In this document: positions 46,174 to 54,845 of the stretch, in pieces
Layout of the letters: each line of letters starts with the position of its first letter
How positions within the stretch are numbered: the stretch's first letter is position 1
Assembly: GCA_031769625.1 (NCBI GenBank)
Contig: JAUIMM010000088.1
Location: forward strand, 8,685,501-8,749,500
From: Taudactylus pleione
Taxonomy: Eukaryota > Chordata > Amphibia > Anura > Myobatrachidae
Length of the DNA: 64,000 nucleotides
Direction: 5' to 3'
The notes under the pieces: generated by a model
Seen by the model: the letters and a program-made list of their open reading frames with translations, nothing else
Told to the model about the DNA's origin: nothing
Databases searched by the model: none
Translations under genes and position numbers: made by a program

Positions 46174-47776
46174 GGCACCAACCCCTATCCGTTTGGATGC
46201 TATGTCCAGGTGGCTAGGGTGGTACCCTAATAGGCAGGACGCTAAGTTTTTGTTTTTCGGGTTCAAGTTGGGTTTTCGTTTACCAGTTATAGGGGAAGTT
46301 CGAGTCGGTTCCCCGAGAAATTTACAATCAGCTCGACTTTTTCCTGACGTTCTTCAGTTAAAAGTCGAGAAAGAGGTTCAGTTAGGACGTATGGTGGGTC
46401 CATTTGCGCATCCTCCAATGGGGAATCTGATTCTTTCCCCAGTGGGGGTGGTGCCTAAGAAAACTCCAGGAAAATTTCGGCTGATCCAGCATCTGTCTTA
46501 TCCATTGGGGTCCTCCGTTAATGACGCTATACCTCCTGAATTCTGTTCAGTGAGGTATCAGTCTTTTGATGATGCTCTCAGTATCGTTAGGGCATATGGA
46601 CGCGGGGCCCTCATGGCTAAGATGGATGTGGAGTCAGCTTTTCGTTTGCTTCCTTTGCACCCCGAATCGTTTAGGTTCATGGGTTTTCGCATTGGGGGGG
46701 AATACTTCATAGACAAGTGCTTGCCTATGGGGTGTTCGATTTCCTGCGCATACTTTGAAAAATTTAGCACTTTCCTTCATTGGTGCGTAGAGTTTTCTTG
46801 TGGGGGTCATGGGATAGCGCACTATCTCGATGACTTCCTCTGCGTGGGGCCCGCTGGGTCAGAGCGTTGTAACGAGTTACTTGGTTCCATGAGAGCGCTG
46901 TTTTTTCATTTTGGAGTACCTGTGGCAGACGAAAAGACAGAGGGACCCCTCTCGTGTTTGTCATTTTTAGGTATCGAGATTGATACCTTGGCTGGATCCT
47001 GTCGGCTGCCGCGCGATAAAATTGACAAATTGCGAGATTCCATTTCAGAGTGTTTGGTTGCGCGCAAAATTTCGCTCAGGCAGGCCCAATCACTGTTGGG
47101 TTGTATGAACTTTGCCTGTAGAGTTATACCGATGGGGAGGGTATTTTGCAGAAAGCTAGAGAGGGCCACAGCGGGGGTTTCCAAACCTCACCATTTGATC
47201 CGTTTATCGTCAGAAATAAAGAGAGACCTGGAAGTTTGGGTTTCCTTTTTGGCAGATTTTAATGGGATCAGGATATGGTTATCCCCTCTGGTGGGCAATG
47301 TCGATTTGCAGCTTTTCACCGATGCAGCAGGATCTTCGGGGTTCGGTTGCTACCTGAGGGGATCCTGGTGCGTCGCAACTTGGCCAGAGGAGTGGATTCG
47401 TGCAGGTTTGACAAGAGATATGCTGCTCTTAGAACTGTTCCCAATAATGGTCGCCTTGGAGGTCTGGGGCGAGCGCATCTGCAATCGCAGCATTCTGTTC
47501 AGATGTGACAATCTGGGCGTGGTGCATGCGGTAAACGGGCAGCGAGCAAAGTCGTTGCTGGTTTTGCGTGTGCTAGCGCAGCTGGTGCTTGCCTGTTTGC
47601 GCCATAATGTGCTGTTTCGAGCTCAACACGTACCCGGAGTTGACAACGGGATTGCCGATGCGCTGTCCAGATGTCAATGGGGTCGGTTCCGTACATTGGC
47701 TCCTGATGCAGAGACTGATGGTGTGCTGTGCCCCTCTTATGTTTGGCAGGTTATCAAGCCGGACTGGAGGGGTTAG
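46010..47776 (+). CDS. Ngaro reverse transcriptase-RNase H
   Basis: 588 residues from ATG 46010. RT spans about 95-330: MAKMDVESAFR gives the first catalytic Asp (206) and YLDD (272-275) the catalytic pair. LSFLGIEIDT marks the end of the palm. RNase H spans about 430-555, with LFTDAAGSSG (Asp438), LLLELFP (Glu475), FRCDN (Asp500) and GVDNGIADALSR (Asp545 or Asp550), so the DEDD-type set looks complete. It copies element RNA into DNA and removes the RNA. The start lies in the gag zinc-finger region in another frame, so expression may need frameshifting or internal initiation. The end overlaps the recombinase frame by 49 bases. No stop or frameshift seen. Confidence 0.92.
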   Translation: MPPVPRANGAVFDTFACVATDRTPPLIVSGCQPNRDPSREEELFPKREVAQALNRAPTPIRLDAMSRWLGWYPNRQDAKFLFFGFKLGFRLPVIGEVRVGSPRNLQSARLFPDVLQLKVEKEVQLGRMVGPFAHPPMGNLILSPVGVVPKKTPGKFRLIQHLSYPLGSSVNDAIPPEFCSVRYQSFDDALSIVRAYGRGALMAKMDVESAFRLLPLHPESFRFMGFRIGGEYFIDKCLPMGCSISCAYFEKFSTFLHWCVEFSCGGHGIAHYLDDFLCVGPAGSERCNELLGSMRALFFHFGVPVADEKTEGPLSCLSFLGIEIDTLAGSCRLPRDKIDKLRDSISECLVARKISLRQAQSLLGCMNFACRVIPMGRVFCRKLERATAGVSKPHHLIRLSSEIKRDLEVWVSFLADFNGIRIWLSPLVGNVDLQLFTDAAGSSGFGCYLRGSWCVATWPEEWIRAGLTRDMLLLELFPIMVALEVWGERICNRSILFRCDNLGVVHAVNGQRAKSLLVLRVLAQLVLACLRHNVLFRAQHVPGVDNGIADALSRCQWGRFRTLAPDAETDGVLCPSYVWQVIKPDWRG

Positions 47777-48642
47777 CGGAGCTGTCCATTGCACCAAGTA
47801 CCCTCAAGGCTTACCGTCGGTCTTGGGAAGAATGGGAAGTTTTTTCCCGTAGCCAAGGCCTTGGAGGTAAGGGTCAGCATCAATTGATGCTTGCTTTTAT
47901 TTGGCAGCTGTATGTATCTGGCAAATCGAGAGCGGTAGTTTCACGGTACCTGGCAGGTATTTCGTTTTTCTCCAAATTGAAGGGAATCCCTGACCTTACA
48001 AGGAGTTTTGTCATCACAAAGGCCTTGAAAGGTTGGGCGCGCGCTGAGCCGGTTAACCCCGATAAAAGACGGCCTATAGACATTTATCTGTTACCGTCCA
48101 TTCTAGGAGCGGTTGCGGACGTGGCGGCCTCCGGTTTCGAAACGCTTTTGTTTAAGTTAGCTTTTTCCATGGCTTTTCATGGTGCTTTCCGGGTGTCGGA
48201 ATTGGTTGCTCCCTCCAAGTGGAGGGATTCAACTATGCTGCGTTCGGATGTGAAGGTGGGTGAGAGGTCCTTGCTGTGCAGATTGCGTCGTTCTAAGACC
48301 GATCAGTTAGGCAGGGGTCGCTGGATAACATTGGTCCCCTCGGCGGATTGTCGAATTTGTCCGGTCGGCTTGGCCACTCGTTATGCATCTGTCAGACCCT
48401 CAGCGGAGGGCTCATGGCTGATGCATGGCGATGGGCTTCCGCTGACAAAATTTCAGTTTAGTTGGATGCTGCGGCGATGTCTTTGCAGCGTGGGCCTCTC
48501 ACCAGGGGAGTTCGGCACGCATTCGTTTCGAATTGGTGCTGCCACTTCCGCCGCTGCTGCGGGATTTCCAGAGTCACAGATTCAAGCTCTGGGCCGATGG
48601 AAATCAGCCAGTTATAAGCGTTACATTCGACCGAATCATTGA
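47728..48642 (+). CDS. Ngaro tyrosine recombinase (integrase role)
   Basis: The open frame of 304 residues has no early ATG; its first codon here is GTG. It is therefore probably expressed as a fusion after a -1 shift from the RT frame, which it overlaps by 49 bases. An N-terminal SAM-like core-binding domain (about 15-105) precedes the catalytic domain. Catalytic residues are all visible: Arg155 in FRVSELV, Lys190 in RRSKTDQ, His265 and Arg268 in THSFRIG, Trp291 in LGRWKS, and nucleophile Tyr299 in YKRYIR (Tyr296 is less likely). Such enzymes integrate the circular DNA copy without making target duplications. Positions are counted from the GTG. Confidence 0.92.
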   Translation: MPLLCLAGYQAGLEGLAELSIAPSTLKAYRRSWEEWEVFSRSQGLGGKGQHQLMLAFIWQLYVSGKSRAVVSRYLAGISFFSKLKGIPDLTRSFVITKALKGWARAEPVNPDKRRPIDIYLLPSILGAVADVAASGFETLLFKLAFSMAFHGAFRVSELVAPSKWRDSTMLRSDVKVGERSLLCRLRRSKTDQLGRGRWITLVPSADCRICPVGLATRYASVRPSAEGSWLMHGDGLPLTKFQFSWMLRRCLCSVGLSPGEFGTHSFRIGAATSAAAAGFPESQIQALGRWKSASYKRYIRPNH

Positions 48643-49158
48643 GGTTAATGTTGTGCATGCACGTTACATATGGTTTGTTATGTTTTACGAAATGTCATTG
48701 GTCCTGGTCTTGTTTGTTTTCCCCTGTCTTTCCTACTCGGGGACTAGCTACTCGCCATTGATTTCAGTGGGAGTCTGGAGAGTTTTGACGATTTTTTTTA
48801 CCTGATCTGACGGATTTAATTCGGCTATTTGGTTTATAATTACAATTATATGTCCCTCAGCAGGTTTTACGTTTTCTCTCTGGTCGAGTTCACTTGTGTT
48901 ATCCGATATCTCTCCCAAACCCCCCCCCCCCCCCCCCCGCTCCCCCCCCCCCCCCTTCTTTTTTATTTTAACTTATCCTCTTGTGTCTTCATGTTGCTTC
49001 AAATTGGCACAGAAGCTTGTTGATCTTTAAAGATTCAAATCAAAATTTTTTCTTTTTGGCAGATCCTCAGTAATATGTTCCCCGTTAGATATACATGATT
49101 AAATATGCTAAAATTTTACAATAACTTTAATGTTTTCTTTGTTTTTCCCTCATTATAG
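48643..49158 (+). other. region between recombinase and hydrolase; C-rich homopolymer
   Basis: It holds a run of about 35 C (one G and one T inside) at 48919-48956, a T-rich stretch and the acceptor for the hydrolase exon. The run is followed by a poly-pyrimidine region. No conserved ORF was recognised. Confidence 0.7.
49125..49158 (+). promoter_or_regulatory. predicted 3' splice acceptor of the hydrolase exon
   Basis: TTTCTTTGTTTTTCCCTCAT then TATAG: a long pyrimidine tract ending in AG at 49157-49158, two bases before the hydrolase ATG. Possible branch-point adenines lie in CAATAACTTTAAT upstream. Joined to the donor at 43992 it gives ATG-GGA-ATG-GCT in frame. Confidence 0.6.
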
Positions 49159-49160
49159 GA

Positions 49161-49724
49161 ATGGCTTTTGATGATTGTACTGTATGGATAATTGGCCATT
49201 CATTTGTTTTTTGGGCGGCTAGGTTCATGCAGGCGCAGGACGCGCCGTTGTTTCCGGGGGCTAGTGGAGTTAGATGGATAGGGGTCAGAGGTATGTTGTG
49301 GGAGAGCCTTAAGCCTAAACTCTTGCAGCAGGTTCAGCGGTATGGCTTACCGAGAGTCGTGGTTATTCATCTAGGCGGGAATGATTTGGGCAAGAGGACA
49401 TCTCTGGATTTAAGGCATGCGGTGGTGGAGGATTTGGGTCAGATTATAATGGCATGGCCAGCTTGCACAATAGTTTGGTCTTTCATGGTCCCTAGATTGT
49501 GTTGGAGTGGTGTGGTTGACGGCAGAGCCATTGATGAAGCCCGGAAGAAAGTGAACTTTACGGTTTCAAAATTTGTGTTGGAAAATGGTGGGGCAGTGGT
49601 CAGACATCCTAGGATAAAATTTCGGTATACTTACCTTTTTCGGTCTGACGGGGTTCATTTAGCGGAGGAAGGTATGTTTATTTTTCTTGAGGATCTGTTT
49701 GAGGTTGTGGTTTCTGTGCGTTAG
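49161..49724 (+). CDS. SGNH/GDSL-type hydrolase of the Ngaro element
   Basis: 187 residues from ATG 49161. SGNH blocks are visible: block I IIGHSFVFW (nucleophile Ser14), block II near Gly44 (GVRG), block III LGGNDLG (Asn74) and block V SDGVHLAEEG (Asp163, His166). This is the catalytic Ser-Gly-Asn-His set of esterases/lipases. The family hydrolyses ester bonds; the substrate here is unknown. Homologous domains are known in Ngaro elements, and esterases occur in some other retrotransposons, but their role is unsettled. It is a single exon placed 519 bases after the recombinase stop, in a third frame, with a strong splice acceptor just before it. Possible splicing to the 43988 ATG would add Met-Gly. 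No signal peptide seen, so it probably acts in the cytoplasm. Confidence 0.88.
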   Translation: MAFDDCTVWIIGHSFVFWAARFMQAQDAPLFPGASGVRWIGVRGMLWESLKPKLLQQVQRYGLPRVVVIHLGGNDLGKRTSLDLRHAVVEDLGQIIMAWPACTIVWSFMVPRLCWSGVVDGRAIDEARKKVNFTVSKFVLENGGAVVRHPRIKFRYTYLFRSDGVHLAEEGMFIFLEDLFEVVVSVR

Positions 49725-49770
49725 TTCTATGGTGGCGGTGCAAGGTTTCTTTTGGCAGAACCTTGCTTTT

Positions 49771-50160
49771 GGCGGGAAAGAACGGCAGGTTACCTATTAG
49801 CACTGTGAATATTTGTTTACTCATTGTTTTGCTCACCTTCGTTGACTCATAAAGTCTGCTGGACCACCCTGCCGGGGGCAGCATCATCACCTTACCGGGT
49901 GGGTAGTCAAGATAGAAGGCTTGAGCGTATTGTGTTGTGGTTGGAGTGTTTATAGTGTTAGGCTTGGGCTGTTGTTAGCCGTTCTTTCTTTGCCACCATA
50001 TTTAAATTAATTTAATTAATATAGTAACTAATTCATTATATGTTTTTAAATAAATAGCTAACAAATTCTGCCAAATACAAGTCTCCGTGTCTTTATTTCA
50101 ATTAAGTATGTTATTGTCACTGATTCACACGCAGGTCAATCCTCAGACGATGGGAAGTTT
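49771..50160 (+). repeat. Ngaro repeat B1
   Basis: 390 bp from GGCGGGAAAGAACGG to GATGGGAAGTTT; no difference from B2 by eye. It contains AATAAA at 50049-50054 with a GT/T-rich stretch (CCGTGTCTTTATTTC) about 30 bases on, a plausible poly(A) site. Confidence 0.95.
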
Positions 50161-50333
50161 AGATAAACGAAATGACTGTATAGGAGTGGAGAGGGTTAAA
50201 CTTCCTAGGCTGGGGGCAGACCAGTGTGAGGAATCATGTGATAATTAGGGCCAATGGGTTTTTAGGGTTGTAGGTTATAGCAGGGATATTAGAGATTGTT
50301 GGAGGCGGAGTCAGCCTCTTTTGTTCCTGTCTT
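50161..50333 (+). repeat. Ngaro repeat A2
   Basis: Second copy of A1, directly joined to B1. In models for this class the B1A2 junction supplies the template that restores the element ends during circle formation. Confidence 0.95.
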
Positions 50334-50411
50334 CCCACCCTCCCTCCCTAAAGTTTATTTTTATGGGCTCTTTTTGATTTGGGTTTGGTGATTGTTTCGT
50401 TGGCTATTTTA
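50334..50411 (+). other. 78-bp spacer between A2 and B2
   Basis: Pyrimidine-rich at the start (CCCACCCTCCCTCCC) then AT-rich. It occurs once, so it is not part of either repeat. Confidence 0.85.
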
Positions 50412-50801
50412 GGCGGGAAAGAACGGCAGGTTACCTATTAGCACTGTGAATATTTGTTTACTCATTGTTTTGCTCACCTTCGTTGACTCATAAAGTCTGC
50501 TGGACCACCCTGCCGGGGGCAGCATCATCACCTTACCGGGTGGGTAGTCAAGATAGAAGGCTTGAGCGTATTGTGTTGTGGTTGGAGTGTTTATAGTGTT
50601 AGGCTTGGGCTGTTGTTAGCCGTTCTTTCTTTGCCACCATATTTAAATTAATTTAATTAATATAGTAACTAATTCATTATATGTTTTTAAATAAATAGCT
50701 AACAAATTCTGCCAAATACAAGTCTCCGTGTCTTTATTTCAATTAAGTATGTTATTGTCACTGATTCACACGCAGGTCAATCCTCAGACGATGGGAAGTT
50801 T
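50412..50801 (+). repeat. Ngaro repeat B2
   Basis: Second copy of B1 with its own AATAAA at 50689-50694. It ends at the host junction TTT-AG-CGCTTG. Confidence 0.95.
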
Positions 50802-50803
50802 AG

Positions 50804-51569
50804 CGCTTGTTACCAATGCAAATCTGTGTTTATCAAGTAAAAGGAAAGCATAGGGTATTAGTGACTCATTTGAGACAGCAATTCACTCTTTAGTTAGAAT
50901 AAATTTGCCTGGTGCTCTATCTGCATAAGTTCAGCACAGGATGGGACACTAATACACCTCAGTTGCTGAATGTTTTGACCATGTCTAACACTAGTTTACA
51001 GGAATCTATGACCTGCAAACTGGATCTGTTCTAGGGGATAGGATTGCCACCTAGCAACAGCATGGGAGTTAGGCAGCAAGTCTCACGAAAAATGCTGAGA
51101 CAGAGGAGAGTGAAATAATTTTCACTTCCTCTGCCTGTATACAGCGTGGCTTGTGGGCGTGCGCCCGTGGGTCACATGCATGCACACTAGTGTCACGTGC
51201 ATGCCTACGGTCGTGTGGTTGTACGCCTGAGCCACTGATTCAGATTTTTCGTAAACTCACTGGTGACAATCCAACCCCAGAGGACTTATGGTGGAAGAGG
51301 AGTTAAACCTTTATACCTGATGAGCCTGAGACCTTTGTTTGTAAAGAAATAGGATTAAACTGTGAGTGCTTCACAACAAAGAATGATTTATTGATCTGTA
51401 ACTGACAACTTTCTGGAAGGAAAAAACATTTTGTACGTTGGAATCAGAACTGGACAGGTAACGACTGTGCCAGGAATCTGCTGCAGGGAAGTAGGTTACT
51501 TCTGTTCCTTATTAGTGGCTGCTTGAGGCTTCTTTGGTTACCTTGCTGTGCCTTCAGGGATGATAAGAA
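50804..51569. other. no recognised gene
   Basis: Nothing recognised. A stretch of ACATGCATGCACAC-like purine-pyrimidine alternation lies at about 51175-51190. Confidence 0.3.
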
Positions 51570-51572
51570 TAA

Positions 51573-51890
51573 AGCTGGGTGCACACTGACAGATACATTG
51601 GGCGATCAATTGATCGGCCAATGTATCTGCTGCACGTTGGGCAGTGTATACCCGCCTATTGTTGGTGAATGTTGGCGTTCACCAACATATCGCATTGGCT
51701 GTGCAGCACAGACTGCCCATACACACACAGCAGCAGCCGCGATGAGGGGGGCGGTACATGCCCCCCGCCCGCCGGGACCCGCGGGCAGAGACAGATGATG
51801 GTTGTTCAGTGTGTACGAACAACCATCATCTGCAGATATATCTGCAGATCACTCAGTCTGCAGATATATCTGTATAGTGTGTACCCACCA
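51573..51890. mobile_element. Harbinger-type MITE, perfect TAA duplication
   Basis: TAA flanks both sides (51570-51572 and 51891-51893). The ends are AGCTGGGTGCACACTGAC and TGGTGGGTACACACTATA (other strand). Close relative of 39237-39536. Confidence 0.85.
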
Positions 51891-51989
51891 TAAGGTTATT
51901 AGCTCTCAAGCAAGGATCTCCAAGGGAACAACAGACCTAGCGAAGGAGGAGGAAAAATGGTGAGTAGGGAGGGAGCTGTTGCTAGGTGG

Positions 51990-52590
51990 AAATCCGATTC
52001 ACTAGAACAAATCCAGGCTCTAGCTCAGGGTCTTAAGGAAGCATTAATTAGAGCTTTTGTGGGTGATGCTAGGGCTGGATCTGTTAGCAACCTAGTAATG
52101 TTGCCATCAACATGCACTGGTGAAGTGTTTCCAGTATGTCTGGAGTTCCCTGGAAGATAACCTCAAGGGGATCTTGGGTCCTATGCATAGTTGGCTGATC
52201 AGAGGGAACCATACCCTGGATGGCCATACCAGATATACTATCACAATACGGGGTACTCAGTCCTTCCTGATTTTCTGTAGAACTTTCAGGAGGAGGGCAG
52301 AGGGAGGGAAGGCATGTGGGCGAGACAGGTCTGTCCAAGGGGAGGACATCGCATCCAGTCTCCATACCCCTTTCGTCCATATTCTGGACACGAAACCTGG
52401 AACTTGAGCATTTGTGGGGCTGGCCAAGAGGTCTATCTCTAGGTTCCCGAAGGTTTGGAGTATTTTTAGGAAGACCTGGCTTCTCAATTCCGCATATTCC
52501 TGGGAAGATTCTTTCTCAGAAAAAAAGGGGGGATGGGCTGCACAACCTAATTACAAAATTATATATTTTTGATATTTATTATTCTTAGAA
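51990..52590 (-). pseudogene. DIRS1-like element, RNase H end to recombinase start, broken
   Basis: Minus-strand pieces. FGNLEIDLLASPTNAQVPGF followed by the WTKGVWRLDAMSS and HAFPPSALLLKVLQKI segments (52487-52257) matches the C-terminal part of DIRS1 RNase H and the linker. A frameshifted continuation (52380-52084) leads toward the recombinase. It follows, in order, the RT fragment at 54336-53732, with unrelated sequence between. Not functional. Confidence 0.65.
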
Positions 52591-52599
52591 CTTAGGGGT

Positions 52600-53720
52600 A
52601 AATTTACTAAGATTCGAGTTTGGTCGAGTTTATTAGTTTTTAAACTCACTTTGCTTCACCAAAACTCGGGTGAGTTTTCCCTTTAACAACTCGCAAATTT
52701 ACTAAGAAGTGAGTTTAGGTGAAAGTGAGTTTTTCGATGGTGAAGCAGACTGAGTTTTTTCTTCCAAATTGCGAGTTTAGAGGTGAGTTTAAGGAGAGTT
52801 TAGGTGAGATTACTCACTCGAGATTGCAGTGTTTTTTCTCTTCCAAACTCACCCAAGCAAGCAGTCTGCACATATCAGTGAAATATGTGTAAGCTGCTTG
52901 TGTGTTAAGAATTGTAAAAAATGGGTTAAATAATAATTAAAAAAAATTACATAAGGCCCCCCCCTTAAAGCTTAACCAGCCCCGGACTTGCCAGCCTGTC
53001 CTGGTACCTAAAATTATGGGGAACAAAACGAGTAAGGTTCCACCGTAAATTAGGTACCAGCACCAGGCTGCAGGGCCAGTCCTGGTTTTAATTATAGGGG
53101 TAAAAAATTTGCGTAGGGGTACCCCTAAAATTAAAACCAGCACTGGACCCTTTCAAGGGGGGGGGCTGATGCCACAGCCAGGGATGCCCTTTCACCAGGC
53201 CCCCCAGCCACAGCATCAGCCCTGACCGCTAGTCAGCCCAGGCCAGGGATCCCTGGGGAGTTGGGGACCCCTCCAATAAAGGGGTCCCCATCTCCTGGCC
53301 TAGGCTGATAGCCCGGAGCTATCCCCGCCAACCCTGGGAGGTGGGTGGCGGGTCGATAGTGTAGGAGTAGTGTTAAAACTTTAATCAACAACATTGTCTT
53401 TATAGTAGAGCTGCAGGTCCCAGCAAGCCTCCCCCGCATGCTGGTGCTTGGAGAACCCCAAATACCAGCATGCGGGGCATTAAGGGGACACTGGTACCTG
53501 TAGTTCACCTGTAACGAAATGTGTAAAAAAAAACAAGACACACACACACCATGAAAATAAAGTTTTTATTACATCCATACATACACACTCACATACCTTC
53601 TTCCAGACGTTCACGTCCCCTTCTCAACGTAAAGTATCAAATGGAAATACCTGTAAAAAAAGATCCTCTAGGTACATAATGCATTGGACGCTCTGCTGGC
53701 GCAAATGGGACACTATAGCT
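52600..53720. other. repeat-like sequence between DIRS1 fragments
   Basis: 52600-52870 is rich in ACTCGAGTTT-like motifs and begins GGGGTAAATTTACTAAG, a terminus type of the fold-back MITEs. 52930-53560 is GC-rich, with CTAAAATTAAAACCAGCAC and CCAGCATGCGGGG motifs. No coding support. Confidence 0.4.
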
Positions 53721-53731
53721 TTCATTACCCA

Positions 53732-54420
53732 TTAAAGGTGTAGGGGGTGGAAGAGAGGCCAAAGTCCATAACTGTCTACTGAAATAAGGTGTCGCTCCAA
53801 AAAAATCTGAGGAGATGCCTGTGATTTGGATGTACTGATATGGAATGGAAAGCTTCTTTTAGGTCTATCTTTATACAGAAGCAGTCCCTTGTGAGGAGAT
53901 AGGGAATGTCTAGGATACCTTCCATGCAAAACTTCTTTGGTTTCAAATATCGGTTCAAAGCATTGACGTTTAGTACTGGTCTTATGGAGCCTTCTTGCTT
54001 TATTATGGGGAATAGGTGGCTGATCCAGCCTTTTGCGGTCGGTTTCTCTGTTGGAGCGCTGTTGTTAGTACCTCGTCTAGCTGAGGGCTGCATTTCCTTG
54101 AACAAGGAATATGACCCACTTGGTGTGGAAAAGGAATTAAACGGAGGTTTAACACAGACTGGATTATTTTCAGCAACCACCTGTCTATGGTAATCTTTCG
54201 TCATTCTAAGTAGGATTGTTTGAGAGTTTTGTGGGGGGAAGGGTATGAGGGTGAACTTACTGTAGCTGCGGCCTCTTTTGGCACTGTTCCAAGTATTTGA
54301 GGATGATCCTTTTGGGGCGTCATTGAATATGTGCACGAAACCTCCTATCTGTGTTCTTCTTGTGATTTGGAAGTCTTGTGTCGGACCTGTGGCTCGTGAG
54401 GTCCCACCCCTTTGAAGAAA
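53732..54420 (-). pseudogene. DIRS1-like reverse transcriptase, N-terminal half
   Basis: The minus strand reads GWISHLFPIIKQEGSIRPVL, then LNRYLKPKKFCMEGI, then CIKIDLKEAFHSISVHPNH and LRFFW: the start of a DIRS1-type RT with the first catalytic Asp (IDLKEAF). The YxDD block is missing because the fragment stops. Open over about 186 codons, so the decay is moderate. This is a different lineage from the intact Ngaro element. Confidence 0.75.
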
Positions 54421-54770
54421 GGGCCTGATTCACTAAGGATCGCAATATTGCTAATGCGCCCGTAACGCAGTTGCCTCACATAGGGACGCCCACTTTCCTT
54501 TGTCTCACATCCATAATACTTACCATCGGTAACATCGAGTAACATCGGACCCATACGCACACTTGCACAAGCCCAGACCTTACTCAGAAATTGCTAACAG
54601 TCACACACACTATCAGTGCTATGGCTGCATATGGCCACGCAGTGGCTAATTTATGCACACCCCTGCAATGCCGTTGAAATGCACTGGCACGCCTGCGTTC
54701 ACCTGACCATTCCCCTGGCACCACCCACAAGCACTTCCTGTCAATCACTCTGCTTTGGGTCTGCACAGTG
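54421..54770. mobile_element. Harbinger MITE, right end missing
   Basis: It begins GGGCCTGATTCACTAAGGAT. The interior follows 25743-26299 in reverse, and it is cut before the right terminus, near a hAT-like CAGTGGCGGGTC sequence at 54767. Confidence 0.65.
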
Positions 54771-54845
54771 GCGGGTCTATGGGTGGGCTGACAGGGGGAG
54801 TCCCCTGAAGAAAAAAAAAACAGCGCCGTTCCCCCCCTGCTAGCC

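Larger units (their letters stand above)
43811..50803 (+). mobile_element. Ngaro-type tyrosine-recombinase retrotransposon, structurally complete
   Basis: Order: repeat A1 (43811-43983), gag, RT-RNase H, tyrosine recombinase, SGNH hydrolase, repeat B1 (49771-50160), repeat A2 (50161-50333), a 78-bp spacer, repeat B2 (50412-50801). Split direct repeats A1...B1A2B2, a tyrosine recombinase in place of an integrase, no target duplication and an SGNH hydrolase gene are the known features of Ngaro elements. A1/A2 (173 bp) and B1/B2 (390 bp) show no difference by eye, and all four genes are open. Both point to a very recent insertion. AG is shared at both outer junctions, so the site before insertion was probably CAGTTGTC-AG-CGCTTGTT. 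In known models the RNA is copied to a DNA circle which the recombinase integrates. Confidence 0.93.

Noticed and set aside
43811..50803. LTR retrovirus or endogenous virus
   Set aside because: No integrase, protease or long terminal repeats. The integrating enzyme is a tyrosine recombinase and the repeats are split direct repeats.
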